A DNA stretch of 64,000 nucleotides from Cladorrhinum sp. PSN259 (GCA_033725935.1 MU867076.1:62001-126000), one strand, 5' to 3'; counted from the first letter of the stretch, positions 40,712 to 53,159 are shown. The notes: generated by a model from the sequence alone, not told the origin. Numbers and translations are program-made.

Positions 40712-42628
40712 TCACCCACCATAAACAGGCGCCTTCCACTCGGCACCCCGCCCCTCATACAACATCCGCACAACATCGGCCGTCCTAGTCCTCAAACTCC
40801 CATGCTCCCAGTGGTAAGGGGCGACGACACTCTTACTGTTACCCACCCTCGCCAAAGTTTCCTCTCCCGCATCCAGATTGACAGCTAGATCCTCCGGGTA
40901 CACCAACGCCCTGAGCGGTTTATCGTTCCTCTTTAGCTGCTCTAGGTCGTATATTTGAGGCCAGTCCTTCTTTTCCGCGACTTCCTGGGCTACTTGTCTT
41001 AGCAGGTCAGACTCCAAACTGTCCATCATGAAGGGGTATATCATCTCGCCAGAGAAATACAACTTGTCCGCAAAATCGTCCGTCACCTTGAATTCCTGGT
41101 TGAGCCATGCGTACCCTTTTATATGCTTGCCCACGCGATAAGCAGCCCACTTGGACGCTTTGCCCGGTCCGGTAATGTAAATCGACTCGTGCAGGATCCC
41201 ATAGAGCGGTCGAGCATGCAGTTTGAACCCTTCAATCTCGGCGTACTTGGCCAGCACCGTGGCAGAGATGGAGGTATCTCCCGTGCCTTCTTGGGATTTC
41301 AGATGATCAAATAAAGCCCCAACAAAGCGGTGCACCTTGTTCATGCCGTCCATCCCGCTGATGAACTGCCTCCCCAGGGTCATAAACATTTGAGCGTTCA
41401 GTACCCTACTCGTTCCGTCCCGAAGGGGATAATTAATTCCTCGCTCGTCGAGCGTCTTGAAGATGTATTTCACTCTGTCAATGTCTGATTTGAAAACCTG
41501 GTAGTAGTGGTCATTCGCCCAGGTGATAGGTCCGTACAGTGCTCTGTAGACCAGCTCTGGTGATTTGGTTATGGGCGCCAGACCGGCTGTCAGAAAGACC
41601 TCGGCGATGCGGTGTTTCTCTCGCCCCAGGAAGGAGAGGTAGGTCAGGGCGACCCAGCCGCCAAAGGATTGGCCGTGGAGGGTGAAGCGGAGGTTTTCCC
41701 CGGGGTAGAATACTTGCTCCTCGATGGTCTGCCGCATTGCTTCGAGATCCCGGACTATGTTGTCCTGTCGGAACAGGCTGACATAATCTACCAGCTGTTG
41801 CGTTCTTCTTGTCTCTTCGTTTGGAAATCTGGCCGCAAGAGACTCGGCTGTAATGGGTGTGCTCTGTCCCGTGCCGCGGTAGTCAGGGAAGAGGATGCAG
41901 TAGCCCCTTTCTAACATCAGGTTGTTGAAAGCCTCGTTGCGATCCCACGGGTTCCCGTCGCCCGGTCCGCCGCAGAGATACACAAGGAACTTCCTCTTGC
42001 GACAGATTGTGTTCCAGTCTAGATCCTTTGCGGCTTTGTTGTCCTTCCATTCGTATACGAGCTCCGCATGAACGACTATCTTCTCTCCCTCAAAGTCCTG
42101 GTAGTTGAGGGGAACTTCAATGTCGAACGAAACCCTTCTCCAAGGGCCGGGATCCTCGTTTTCGGTGGTTATTAGCGTCCCACCTAGAGGACCCAGATAC
42201 GAGCTCCTCAAGTCTCCTAAACTGCTCATTTCCGGTGTTGTATACTCTGTTTCAGAGCTGTACATGGATACACTGGAGGATTCTTCCGTGTCAGGCTGGG
42301 AGCTGTTATCCGAGGACTCTTCTGATGAGGTGTTCTCAGCTGTCTCAGTCCACTCGAATGATGGTGATGGTATCCTATCCAGCGGCCGATCTTGATTCCT
42401 CTCGGGGAGTGGGAATGAATAATATCGTGGTTGTTTTGTCGCTGTGCCGGCCAGATTGCTCCACCATCCTCCAACCCCTCTATCACCCTCGGACACCTCC
42501 ATTTCTATACAAAGCTGCTGCTCGTCCTCGCCCGGGGCCAACGGCCTAGAATCGTCTTTTCTTTCTTCCCCAACATTTTCCTTCACTTCGCCAGCGAAGC
42601 ATATCGTAAACGGTGGGCTTGGCATCAT
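40712..42628 (-). CDS. S33-family alpha/beta hydrolase (proline iminopeptidase-like)
   Basis: A single exon encodes 638 residues from the first ATG. The first 150 are disordered and Ser/Glu-rich (TSSEESSDNSSQPDTEESSS). The hydrolase starts near FDIEVPLNYQDFEGE and has the oxyanion region VYLCGGPGDGNP, the DYRGTGQSTP motif, nucleophile elbow HGQSFGGWVALTY, and a C-terminal His segment APYHWEHGSLR. These are the marks of prolyl aminopeptidase-like S33 enzymes. No signal peptide. The N-terminal extension is unusual for the family; the next frame also looks coding upstream of 42546, so the true 5' end is uncertain. Confidence 0.83.
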   Translation of the reverse strand: MMPSPPFTICFAGEVKENVGEERKDDSRPLAPGEDEQQLCIEMEVSEGDRGVGGWWSNLAGTATKQPRYYSFPLPERNQDRPLDRIPSPSFEWTETAENTSSEESSDNSSQPDTEESSSVSMYSSETEYTTPEMSSLGDLRSSYLGPLGGTLITTENEDPGPWRRVSFDIEVPLNYQDFEGEKIVVHAELVYEWKDNKAAKDLDWNTICRKRKFLVYLCGGPGDGNPWDRNEAFNNLMLERGYCILFPDYRGTGQSTPITAESLAARFPNEETRRTQQLVDYVSLFRQDNIVRDLEAMRQTIEEQVFYPGENLRFTLHGQSFGGWVALTYLSFLGREKHRIAEVFLTAGLAPITKSPELVYRALYGPITWANDHYYQVFKSDIDRVKYIFKTLDERGINYPLRDGTSRVLNAQMFMTLGRQFISGMDGMNKVHRFVGALFDHLKSQEGTGDTSISATVLAKYAEIEGFKLHARPLYGILHESIYITGPGKASKWAAYRVGKHIKGYAWLNQEFKVTDDFADKLYFSGEMIYPFMMDSLESDLLRQVAQEVAEKKDWPQIYDLEQLKRNDKPLRALVYPEDLAVNLDAGEETLARVGNSKSVVAPYHWEHGSLRTRTADVVRMLYEGRGAEWKAPVYGG

Positions 42629-44782
42629 GGGTGATGCTTTCGGCCGCAATGTCTTTGTTGATGAGTGTGTAAGTCGGGTCCACCTCAACAAAGTATATGA
42701 ATTCGGGCCACACGTTTTCTTTGTTGAATTGTTTCCGCTTTTGTCCAGTCCAAAGTGTCCCAGGCAAATTGTCTGGTATATGGATGACTGATAGAAACAA
42801 TAACGACACTAGGATAGGTTCGAGCGGTATGTGTACAAAGGCCGTCACAGGGGGGAAACATCATCCCACCAACTCCATCATGATCACCCTCATCCATTGC
42901 AGCAGGCACCTCGTGCAGTTCTTGTACCCTTTCAGCCTCCAGAGCCCTTGTTCCACTCGAGCCTCACCTCCTTTACTTGACGGTAAATAAGTTGGCGCTA
43001 ACCAATGGTATAAGCAATAGCTCGGCATAATGTCCGAGGCCTTGGGTAGGACAACAGGGGAAAAAGCCAGGCATCTTTGACTCGCATGCTATGAAAGTAT
43101 TTCGGATTTTTCTCTCTCCCCTGGGCGAACCGCTCCTCGATGGCATGCTTGGCGGTTTGGCCTCTCTTCCGAAATTCGGGGTGACATCGTGGCTCGGCCA
43201 GTTACCGTGTCGAGCCGGTGAGCCAGCGAGCCGGGTCAGCCGGGATGAGCTAACGCTTGCCCCCATGTACAGATTATACGGACCCAATGGGGCGGAAAGG
43301 GTTGCATTGCCAAAGTCTGAGCGAGCGAGGGGACCGACGATAGCGTCGATCTAGTCTAGTGTACTAGGGTCAAGGATCCCCCTCGGCTCTTGAACCCTTC
43401 TTTCATTATGCGGCTCGTACGTTTGTTTCATCATCCGACATTTACATGGTTAGAGCCGCCCACCCGGGGGCCAATCATTGGTCGGAGATTGAGTAGATCT
43501 CGCAATTTCCTAGAACCATAGTGGGAAAAGCCATCTCATCATTTCTTCTCCTCGGCAGTGCCCAAGAAACAAGAGTACTTGGCTAGGATGAGGATTATGT
43601 CTTGCCTATCAAGGGTGATTTATGAACCATGCATACCGGTGAGATGTGTTACACAACCCATGTTGAATCTCTGGTTACGCACGGGCGAGGGATCCATACG
43701 ACTCCCCCACACCCGACTTGCTCCTTCTCTTCTCAAGCCGGAGGGTAGCACTGCGGCATTATCCACTGGTTTTTCAAGTCACCAGACCAACCTCGGCTCC
43801 AGAGAAAGTATCCTCAAGCTGACGGAGAACCAAACCTTGGAACCTGGTATGGTATCTGTAGACCGCCTCAAGCGAGACGAACTGCGGACGCCATTGGATA
43901 AGTCTCTGTACTCGTACCACGCCCTTATCTGCATTTTCCGTCTGGCCGACCTCGGCAACGATCCCATGATGGCACGCATGCTTCCGTGGTCCGAGGAGCC
44001 GAACAGATGATCGTCTTGGGGTGTTGCCAAATTAATTGGGTGCCAGACGATCTTAGCTCTTTATAACCGGGCCCCGAATGTCGTACGGGTACGGTACCAG
44101 TCAATGTATTCACACTGGCTGACGCAATAAGGCATCTTGCTGAGCCTCAGAGATACGTGCTAATATCTCTGTGAGCACCTGCTCGGCGTTACCGTACTAC
44201 TCGTACTCGGCATTTATTTTAGATGCCTCGTGGAATCTTAATGGTGCGCGCAATGACATACATGCATGTGAGTGGTACTAAGAGAGTACAACTTAGTGAC
44301 GGAATCACGAATTCATGACTGTGGCAAGCACAATACCTACAGAGCTGAGGTGATGAGAATTCTTTTCATTTCCTGTTGGGCTTGTCGAAGATCTTAGGTT
44401 ATGGGCTGGGTGGCGTGCCGCAATCATGAGGTGAAGTGGTGTGTGGAAGAACCATTCGATTGGAGCGTCGATGGGTGATGGAGGGGGGGGTCCGAGACCG
44501 TCTAAGTCATTTGGCATCCAGTATCACGACAAAAAGACCGGCATTTGCTTCTCGAGTAATGGCTCAGGGGAAATCGAGTAGCTGCTGAGATGATGGTAAG
44601 CTTCCGTAGCAGAGATATTGATTTCATACCCTTGATAATCAAGTTCATGCATATTAGGATAGGCACTGCAGCGATGTAAAGGCTTACCATCGCATGATAA
44701 GCCTCTCTAATCATTAATAAACAGCCGAGAATATTTTCGAGACCAAGGCACAATATCCGGAAAAGAACAAGGAAGCCGCTCC
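42629..44782. other. Intergenic, no supported gene
   Basis: Several short frames exist (for example 43558-44010, 150 residues, no ATG start), but none shows family features. A short inverted AAGGGTT/CTCGG-rich pattern is seen near 43370-43400 only by eye. Confidence 0.35.
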
Positions 44783-45376
44783 TCATCTCGATGATATCAC
44801 AGATCTCAAATTATGTGGTATTTTTGGCTTCCGGAGAAAAAGTCTGCTGCTATTGTGACAGTTGCTATATGCTGTGATTTGCGCAATAAAAATGGAGCTA
44901 AATGACAAATCCAGACACATCTTCTTGCTGAATCGGTCGTGGAATATTTCCTCTTTGGCCAGCTGGGTTGCACAGAAGCAAAATGTCATCGTGCATGATT
45001 GTGATATATCACGTTCTACACGCCAGGTACGCCCGTCCGAAGTAGATATTAGAGGCAACGGCCTTAATCTAGACCGCACGTGAACATGAAATTCTCCGAT
45101 GTCAACCTCGGTACTTGAGCAGCAATGTGGTGATGCGCCTGGTCCCATTTCGGGTAGCAATATGACGAGTTCAAGGATACAACCCTTCGAGGCTGTTGGG
45201 AAGAAGCAGTGAATGATTGCCAGACTGGTAAGAAATAAAGTCAGACGGCCGATGAGTGACAACAAGATAACGGAAACAAGAACAAAAACAATCAAGTTCA
45301 AAAAATGGTTGGCTAGAATTTCCAGTTTGTTGGGAGACTTTGGAATTCCAGATGGAAAGGGCCCCTGAGAGCCCAT
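44783..45376 (-). CDS. Possible two-helix membrane protein fragment
   Basis: A leftward frame of 197 residues begins at an ATG at 45376. It has two adjacent hydrophobic helices (HFLNLIVFVLVSVILLSL and LTLFLTSLAIIHCFF) at residues about 23-59. The rest is Cys- and Ser-rich with no pattern. The paired helices loosely recall the end of DUF6594 proteins, but the closing motif is not visible. It may be a pseudogene remnant or chance. Confidence 0.22.
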   Translation of the reverse strand: MGSQGPFPSGIPKSPNKLEILANHFLNLIVFVLVSVILLSLIGRLTLFLTSLAIIHCFFPTASKGCILELVILLPEMGPGASPHCCSSTEVDIGEFHVHVRSRLRPLPLISTSDGRTWRVERDISQSCTMTFCFCATQLAKEEIFHDRFSKKMCLDLSFSSIFIAQITAYSNCHNSSRLFLRKPKIPHNLRSVISSR

Positions 45377-45720
45377 CGGTCGTGTGGACGCATCTGCTGT
45401 TATCTACTAACAGTGCTGCATCATTATGCGAGGCGTTAAGAGTTGTTAGGGCAGCCCCACTTTCTCTTTCAACCACCTGCAAGCTCCACATCTCGAAAGC
45501 AACGTGCATCATGGCGGGGTTGCAGCGCGTTGCCCCGCGTTTTCAGCTGCAGTTGCCTGGACTGTTTGCAACCGTCTTGCCATCCAACCCCTGGCAGCTC
45601 TTCGTGCTTCAAGTTTCCACAGCATCCAAAACTCCTCGCCAAAGCTTCCAGGCAGCTTCAGCTCTGACATCCGAATTCTTCCAAAGCTTCCTTTTGCCAA
45701 AAATTGCCTACAGAGTCAAC

Positions 45721-48180
45721 ATGTCGTGCCCACATGTCTCAGCATCTAGTGCGTTTCTCGAGATGTCATCTCCAGATCCATCTCACTGACATGCTGTAAT
45801 CCCCAATAGACCTTTCCAAGCCGACCCCTACCGACTCAGTTTACCGTGAGGACTGCACCCAGTGTTTCGATTCGATCGACGACCGAACAGGCCTCGATGT
45901 TTGCCTCAAGTGCTTCAACGGCGGCTGCGCTGGCGATCGCAACCATGCCAAACTCCATAGTATTACACGCAATCATCCTCTAGTCCTCAACATCCGCCGC
46001 ACCCGCAAGATTGTCGTCCGAGATGAGCCTCCCCTCAAAATGTCCAAGCTTGCCATCGCCGCCGAGACCGAAGCCGACCGCTACGAGACCACCCTTACCG
46101 TCAAGTGTCTGGAATGCGGCATCGATGACCTGGACAAGGCTGATCCGACCATCGCGCCTGTAGTTGAAGCTGTCATCAAGGCAAATACATTCTCGAGGAA
46201 AGAGGAGGTCAAGGCTTGGGAACAAGAATTGACGAGCTGTGAACACATCCTGCTGCTGCAACAGGGTCCACCGAAACAAATCGAGTCCCAGGATCTTGGT
46301 CACTGTGCCAAGTGTGACTTGAAGGAGAACCTCTGGTTGTGTTTGGAATGCGGTGATCTCGGCTGCGGCCGCGCACAGTTTGGTGGTGTCGATGGCAACT
46401 CGCACGCTCTAGCACACTCCAAGGAGTCGAACCACGGTGTCGCTGTCAAGCTCGGCTCCATTACACCAGATGGCAACGCCGACGTTTACTGCTACACCTG
46501 TGACGAAGAACGCGTCGACGAGAATCTTGGGGCACACCTTGCAAACTGGGGAATCATTTTGGCAGAGCGCCAAAAGACCGAGAAGAGCTTGACGGAGCTG
46601 CAGATCGAGGAGAATCTCAAGTGGGAATTCTCCATGACGGACGAGGAGGGCAAGGAATTGACTCCCGTCTTTGGGCCGGGGCTAACAGGCCTGAAGAACC
46701 TCGGAAACAGTTGTTATTTGGCAAGCATTCTGCAGTGTCTCTTTGACATGCCAGCTTTTCAGGAACGGTACGGCGCAGGCGTCGACTCTCTGCACGGGGA
46801 GCCAAACCCGGCAGAGGATCTGGAAACCCAGCTCCTGAAGCTTGGCGATGGCCTCCTCTCGGGTCGTTACTCAAAACCTGACTCCGATATCAACGCCTCT
46901 GAGCATTCGCCCGAGATTCCTCACCAAAAAGGTCTCCAGCCTTCCATGTTCAAGCACCTGATTGGTCGCGGCCATGCCGAGTTCTCGACTATGCGCCAGC
47001 AAGACGCCTTTGAGCTTCTGCAGCATCTCATCAAGCTCATCACTCGTTCTAAGCGCCCTTCGAACCTCCCGGACCCAACCGCATCGATGCGCTTCATGAT
47101 GGAGCAGCGCCTGCAGTGTCTCAGCTGCAGCAAGGTTCGCTACAGCTCCACAGAGCAGGACAACATCTTTATCGATGTACCTTTGGAGAAGCTCCCGGCC
47201 GAGGAAGGACAGGAGGCCAAGTACAAACCAGTGACGCTGAAGGAGTGTTTGGATAACTTGACTGCATCCGAGGTGGTTGATCTCAACTGCTCAGCATGCA
47301 ACAGCAAGGATGGGTTTACCAAGCGCACATTGTTCAAAACATTCCCCGATGTGCTCGTTGTTAATGCGCGCAAGATGGCAGTTGTCAACTGGGTTCCCAT
47401 CAAGGTTGACGTCCCCGTCATTGTTGAGGATGGGGCGGTTTTGCTGGATTCCTATTTGTCCAAGGGCCAGCAACCCGATGAGGAGCTTTTGCCAGAGGAT
47501 GATACAACAGCTAGCAATGTTCCTGCGTTTGTCCCGAATGCGGAGGCGCTGGCGATGCTCGAGGGTATGGGATTCCCCCGGGTGCGTTGCGAAAAGGCTC
47601 TCCATGCCACAGGCAACTCTGATGCCAACTCGGCCATGGAGTGGTTGTTTGCACACATGGATGATCCCGATATTGATGTTCCTGTCACTCTGGGTGGTGA
47701 GTCTGGAGCAGGAGCAGGGGCAGCAGATCCTGAGAAGCTGGCGATGTTGGAGAGTATGGGGCTGAGCGGGCCACGTGCTGTCAAGGCGCTCAAAGAGACT
47801 GGCGGGGATGTTGAGAGGGCTATCGAGTGGCTGTTTAGTCATCCGGATGACGATGGTGCTGTCGAGGAGGACGCAGCTGCTGAGGAGTCGAGCAGTGGCG
47901 AGAAGAAGAGTGTTGGCAGTAGCGAGCTGCCCGCTAATTTCCAATTGCAGTCCATTGTGTGCCACAAGGGGACAAGCATTCATGCTGGGTAAGTTTTCCA
48001 TGGAAGCCATGGAAGTGGTCAACTGCTAATATCAGCAACAGTCACTACGTAGCGTTCATCCGCAAGAAGTTTAGTGATGAGACTTCGTGGGTGCTGTTCA
48101 ACGACGAAAAGGTGGTCAAGGTGGCAGATGTGGACGAGATGAAGAAGACTGCGTATGTGTACTTCTTCAAGCGGGTTTAG
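45721..48180 (+). CDS. UBP14: Ubiquitin carboxyl-terminal hydrolase, UBP14/USP5 type
   Basis: Exons 45721-45748, 45810-47988 and 48042-48180 (introns 61 and 53 nt) give 781 residues, the usual size. The enzyme takes apart free polyubiquitin chains, keeping the ubiquitin pool and proteasome clear. The start MSCPHV opens a variant zinc finger (CTQCFD, CLKCFNGGC). The UBP zinc finger follows at about 153-260 (CEHILLL, CAKCDLKENLWLCLECG). The Cys box is GLKNLGNSCYLASILQCLF with the nucleophile near residue 311. Two UBA domains follow at LAMLEGMGFPRVRCEKALH and LAMLESMGLSGPRAVKALK. The His box GHYVAFIRK is created by the last splice. All catalytic parts are intact. Confidence 0.95.
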
Positions 48181-48450
48181 GTGTTAGAGGTTAAGACATA
48201 GAGGTTTGTTCGGGCAGAAAGATTATGATGGAGGGAAGACAGGACTCTAGAGATATGATGATCATGATAAATGTTCTTTGTCCTCAGAAAATTTGTTTTA
48301 ATGTACACTGAGAAAGAGCAAACAAAACAGGCTACCTAGGCAGCAAAAATATTCCCATGCCTCATCCCATTCGGTGATATCGTAGATGGATGCTAACGCC
48401 ATTCGCCCTTGCTCCCAAACTCCATTCATCCCTTTGTGACAGAAAAGAAA

Positions 48451-49268
48451 TTAGTCGGCCAAGCGATAACTGACCAAAGTATCAACCTTGTGAGAAGCGG
48501 TGCTGAACCCTCTCAGCTGAACCTTTTCCCCGTTCTGGATCTCCTTGCCGTCGCTGTCGCCCCACTCGACGGGAACCTCGCTGTCGGCGTCGGCATAAAC
48601 CAGCACATTGAAGGTGCAATCGCCGCTCAACTGAGGTAGGAAAGTAACCGACGCGGTGATCTGTCGAAAGATGGCCGCAATCTCGGCTTGGATCTCTGCT
48701 TCCGTCTTTTCTTTTTCTCCTCCCTTCTCTGCTGCTGCCGCATTACCACCACCAGAGTTCTCATCCCCTCCTCCTCCTACTGTTTCCTCTGCTCCTCCAC
48801 CTCCTCCTCCTGCTGCCGTTTTTGACTTGGTAGATTTTTTGGGTTTGGCAAAGATCTGAACGTCAAACTGCCAGCGCTCGACGTGTTCCCCCGTGTCCTT
48901 GTCGGTGATTACTATTACGAGCCTCGAGATTTTGCCCCCCTGCATCCACTTGTCCAGCTGTGACATGATTTTTTTGATATAGGACCGGACCTGGTCGTCC
49001 GACGAGACGAGCATGTTGAGGCCGTACTTCTTGACGGCGGAGAAGTCTTCGGCCGGGTAGACGCCGCGCTGGAAGAGGATCGTGTGGATTGAGTATTGGA
49101 ACTGGAACCACAACAAGAATTAGTTTTGGAGGTGATGGATTTGGGGAGTGGGGGGGAGGGAAGACGTACGAATTCTGCGACGAGCTTTGCGCTGCCTTTT
49201 AGAGAGAGCTTGTGGACTTTGGATTTGTCCTTGTCGTCGGACTTGGAGGGCGTTTTTGAGGGTGGCAT
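48451..49268 (-). CDS. MAD2: Spindle assembly checkpoint protein Mad2 (HORMA domain)
   Basis: Exons 49170-49268 and 48451-49101 (68-nt intron, GTACGT...CCAG) encode 249 residues. Mad2 binds Mad1 and Cdc20 and blocks the anaphase-promoting complex until kinetochores attach. The HORMA fold is clear: LKGSAKLVAEFFQYSIHTIL, YPAEDFSAVKKYGLNML, QLDKWMQGGKISRLVIVI, WQFDVQIF, and the C-terminal safety-belt region FNVLVYADADSEVPVEW to FSTASHKVDTLVSYRL. Residues about 119-166 are a Gly/Glu/Lys/Ala-rich insertion absent from yeast and animal Mad2 (about 200 residues), between the strand WQFDVQIF and the next helix. The N-terminus has a Lys/Ser-rich extension. The Mad2 gene ends 270 bases from UBP14, tail to tail. 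Confidence 0.93.
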
Positions 49269-50808
49269 TTTGATGGCTTTTTGCGGTTTGTAGTGAATTA
49301 AGTGGTGCGGCAGGTAGACTCGTCAGGATGCGAATTATTTGGGGTGCTGTCGCAAATCGCTGGATTTACAATGACCAAGTTGAGGTTGTCGAGGTTCAGG
49401 TTGCGACGACCGAGAACCCGGCGATTTGTTTACTTGGGTGGAGATGCGGGGTTGCCAGGGGCTGCGGGGCTTTTTGTAAGTTTGTCGAAGATGGGCGTAA
49501 TTACCGTGTATTATTGAATACAACCAACTGAATACGCTCAGCCTCTAGGATTCATCATGTATTTGCAATTTTTCTATTTTTTTCACTTTTTTTTTGGTTT
49601 TTTGGTTTTTTTTCAGTATTCTTTGCAAGTTCTGTCCTACCTTGACAATGAAGAACTGCCCAACGCAAAATCTTGATCATGTTCATCGATACCGTCCAAC
49701 TCCCACATTACGATGCACTTCGGAGGATGTCCACTACATTATCTATAAGAAAATAAAAAAATCGAGTTTCGAGATTAATATTTGCTCAGGTGCCATGGTC
49801 CTCCCAGATGCATTGTGAGCCTTTGTAAGTGACTCAGCTTTTTCTTCAATACATGTACTGAGGTAACTGCTTCACCGCTCTCAACCTTGGCAAGACACAG
49901 CTCACCTGGACGTGACCTCACGTATTTGTATCGAAGATGTAAGTCTGCGGCACTGAGCAGTGTTGTTTGAGGGCGGTCTACAGGATGTCGGGTATGAGCC
50001 TTTCTTTTAGACGTGTAAGTCGGGATATCTCACAAACTCGCACTGCTGCTATTTGCTTCAACTAATAAGTATCCTGGTAGTCAGAAACAAACAAAAGTTA
50101 GCGTGCATCTAATGAAAGCGTTGTTTCTGTTGATGCCCTTCTGTAGTCTTGTGTGAAAAATCCTCACATTTACCCGCGCAATGTGGCAGCGATCACGCCC
50201 ACCACGCTGATGTCTGGGGCCGGGTTCTGCACGCACGGTGATGCGAGTCCGCCTAATCCGAACGCTGCGAATAGGTTTTACAAAGGGCTTAAAGTGTGGT
50301 ATAGGCACTCGGATCCCCACCAGAACATATTAATGTTGCCACTCCGTTACATCTACAGTACCACACATACATGTTGGGCGAGGATTACTTGCATGAACCA
50401 CCAATATTTACTGCTGTTGGCTCCGGATCTGACATGATTCCTGCCCCGGCGGCCTCTACGATAGCTGTTCCGTCCTACCGGTAACTAAAATTGGAACGCC
50501 TGATTATTCAGGGCCGTATCTATCGTCTTCTTCTGACAAATGTCTTTGTATCAGCCCCACGATTGCATATGCCGTTCAGAGTCATACTATCCAGGCATCA
50601 GCATTTCCTTTCACCAGCCCCCAATTGGAGCATTGTTATCTTCTTGTCAAGACCCGCATTGGTTGAAAAGTGATGAAACTCACTTTATAACCTCAATCTC
50701 TCATCTGCCACAGTACGGTAGCCAACCTCGGCCCATCATTTGTTTCATTCTCTTGAACTTCACTCTTCCCGGGCCACAAAATTTGACGCAATTAAACACC
50801 GAGAAAAG
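49269..50808. other. Intergenic, nothing recognised
   Basis: This holds the Mad2 promoter and the upstream region of the protease gene. T-rich runs occur at 49567-49615. Short frames in 50150-50440 show no family. Confidence 0.4.
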
Positions 50809-52895
50809 ATGACCTATTTACGATTCCAGCCATTTGATGCTCGATCCTCCACTCCCAGGGCCATTAGTAAGTCCAACTTTTCCTTCGCACCCTCTTCTCT
50901 AAACTGTATTTATTTCTAACTTTGGTACAATAGCAATCATTGACATCTTGCTCACCGAGCGCTTCGATCCCCAATTTGCAGGGATGCATGCCATGATGTC
51001 GGCTTATCAGTCTTTTCTTCTATATCTATTACAGCGCATTGGACTATTAACCAGCACCACTTTCTCTGCCGACCAATTCGGCAAGGCCCTCGGGAAGCAC
51101 GTGCAACCAGTCGTGGCGGCCATGACGAGCATTCAGACTGCGGTTACTCAGATGTGTGGTGGTATCGAGGTGCTTGTAAGACTTATCACCCTTTTTCGTA
51201 CTTGTTGTGTAATTTGATTATGCTTGCTAACTTATTTGGTATGCAGGACGGCTCCTCGTTGAGGACCTGGAGGGATTTTGCACCCACATGGCAAGGATAC
51301 GGACTCCAGTTCGACCTTATACCCAGCATCATCGCCGTCCGGCGTGGTGTTCCAGTTAGCTCAGGGGTCAGGGTCCTGGCGGCAGGCATTGAATTGGAGG
51401 CGCTGGCGATGAACCGGTGTTATATCGCCAAGTGTTTGAGATATCTTCAGTCGTGTGTCGCCGGTTCTGTTGGAGCAATGTCTGCATGTGGTGTTCTGAA
51501 TCCGCTGGGCGGGTTGATCAATGATTTTCCTGATGTGGTCTTCTGGAGCTTGAACCATGGTTTTGCTCATTGTCCTGACAGTCGTCCTGAACGCCTTCTT
51601 GGGGTGTACACGCGGCATGCTGTCCGTGAGGAGGATTGTACGCCGCCTGAGGGAATGCTTAGCGGTAAGCCGATGCCATTTATTCACCATTCGCGACCAT
51701 TCTTTCCCTTGTGAATTCGGCTAATAGTTTGTCCAGGAATCGTCAAACTCGAGCTCGACTTTGGAGGCACAAGAGCCTACCGTGGCACAGGCTGGCTTCT
51801 TGATCGCAGCACAATCGTCACATCAGGCCACAATGTTGTGTTCAACGGCAGGGCCCGCCGTGGTGAGCGCAAGCATCTTGTTTCCGTTAAAGCCACCGTG
51901 GGATATTCTGCAAATAAAACGACACTGACAGGCGAGGCGGTTGTAGTTTCTCGGGCGTGGTACCACATGGCGGTAAAGACTCATGATATCGCACTCATTC
52001 GAGTTCATGGCTTCTTTGACGCGAAGCCGCTGGATTGGATGGCTACCCCGACATACGTTCAAGATATGTCTGGCTTATTGGCTGGCTTTCCTGGTGATAA
52101 AGAGGGAATGTGGTACAGCCGGTGTGATATGCAGGTCGATGTGTGCCCTGAATCGTCAAAGATGGTCTTGTTCCATAGGGGAGAGACAGTTGAAGGTAAT
52201 TTCCCTCACTTTCTAACATTATTCCTCCGACATCACATTAACCAGCTTTTGACATAGGAAGCTCGGGAAGTCCAGTTATCAGCCACCCAGGAGGACTCGT
52301 GATTGCTGTTCATAGGGGTGCTAGCGAGAGGTGCAATGAGGCAGTGATACTGGATGATAGGTCTAACAATATCTCCGAGTATCGACGTATTCTGGACCAC
52401 GCTACAGGTGCACGCTGTGTGTCTCATCCTGGTGACATCCGTCAGGTCTCGAGTGTAGGATTTCAAAGGGCAACAACAGGAACAAGTCTAAAGGTGACTC
52501 GGTATCAAATTCCTCCAATGCCTGGCCGCCCTCCCCCAAACCAGGGAGCTTATGTACCTCTCCCAGCCGGGACTCACGCTGCGCTGCCAGCTTTCACAGG
52601 ATCCATGCGGGAAACAAGTGACACGGAAATGGCCATTCTACCCTCTAGGAACTATCATCCGGATATTATGCTTTACAAGGACTTGTATGCCAGGCCGGCA
52701 CTTCAGGATTACAAGGACCAATGGACTCGGAGAGCAGGCCACCTCAGGACGCTGTTCAATTTATCTTCAGGAACGTTCATTTCCACCTTGATCCGAATTC
52801 TCATCTTTTTGGCTCTTTCCTTGTTTTGTTCTCCTATTGTCCTGAGGTCTTTTTGGTGTTCTTCCTTCAAGACACCATGGATATGCACTGTCTAA
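50809..52895 (+). CDS. V8-like trypsin-fold serine protease with a novel N-terminal region
   Basis: Five exons (50809-50866, 50934-51175, 51247-51664, 51737-52195, 52258-52895) with introns of 67, 71, 72 and 62 nt close in frame to 604 residues. Residues 1-239 match no family I know; they are mostly helical with no signal peptide. Residues 240-410 are a trypsin-like domain: GTGWLLDRSTIVTSGHNV with His271, THDIALIRV with Asp323, and GSSGSPV with Ser395, the GxSGSP form of V8/glutamyl endopeptidases. The C-terminal 200 residues are Pro-rich then hydrophobic (TLIRILIFLALSLFC, about 575-590). The protease appears active and intracellular or membrane-attached. In fungi, trypsin-like domains of this kind also occur as effector parts of immune-type proteins, which is only a context hint here. 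Confidence 0.85.
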
Positions 52896-53159
52896 AGAAT
52901 CATGAGGAACCTGAAATGAAGGACTGCCCGGCTGGATACTCATCTCTTTTGTCATGGCTTATCTAATCAGATCCTTCTGGAACCGTCATGACCTTCCCTC
53001 TCCATTCAACTAACCTTCCTCCAACCATGGATCTCACCCGCCACACAACCACAACCTCCACAGCAACCGCACTCCCATGCAGCCACAGCCAAACCTTCCT
53101 GAACTCTCCCACCGACACGCTCCCCTTCATAAGCAAGATTTCGAAGAGCAGCATTCAAC

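Noticed and set aside
43558..44010. A 150-codon plus-strand frame
   Set aside because: Starts with GTG, no recognisable domain or splice support.
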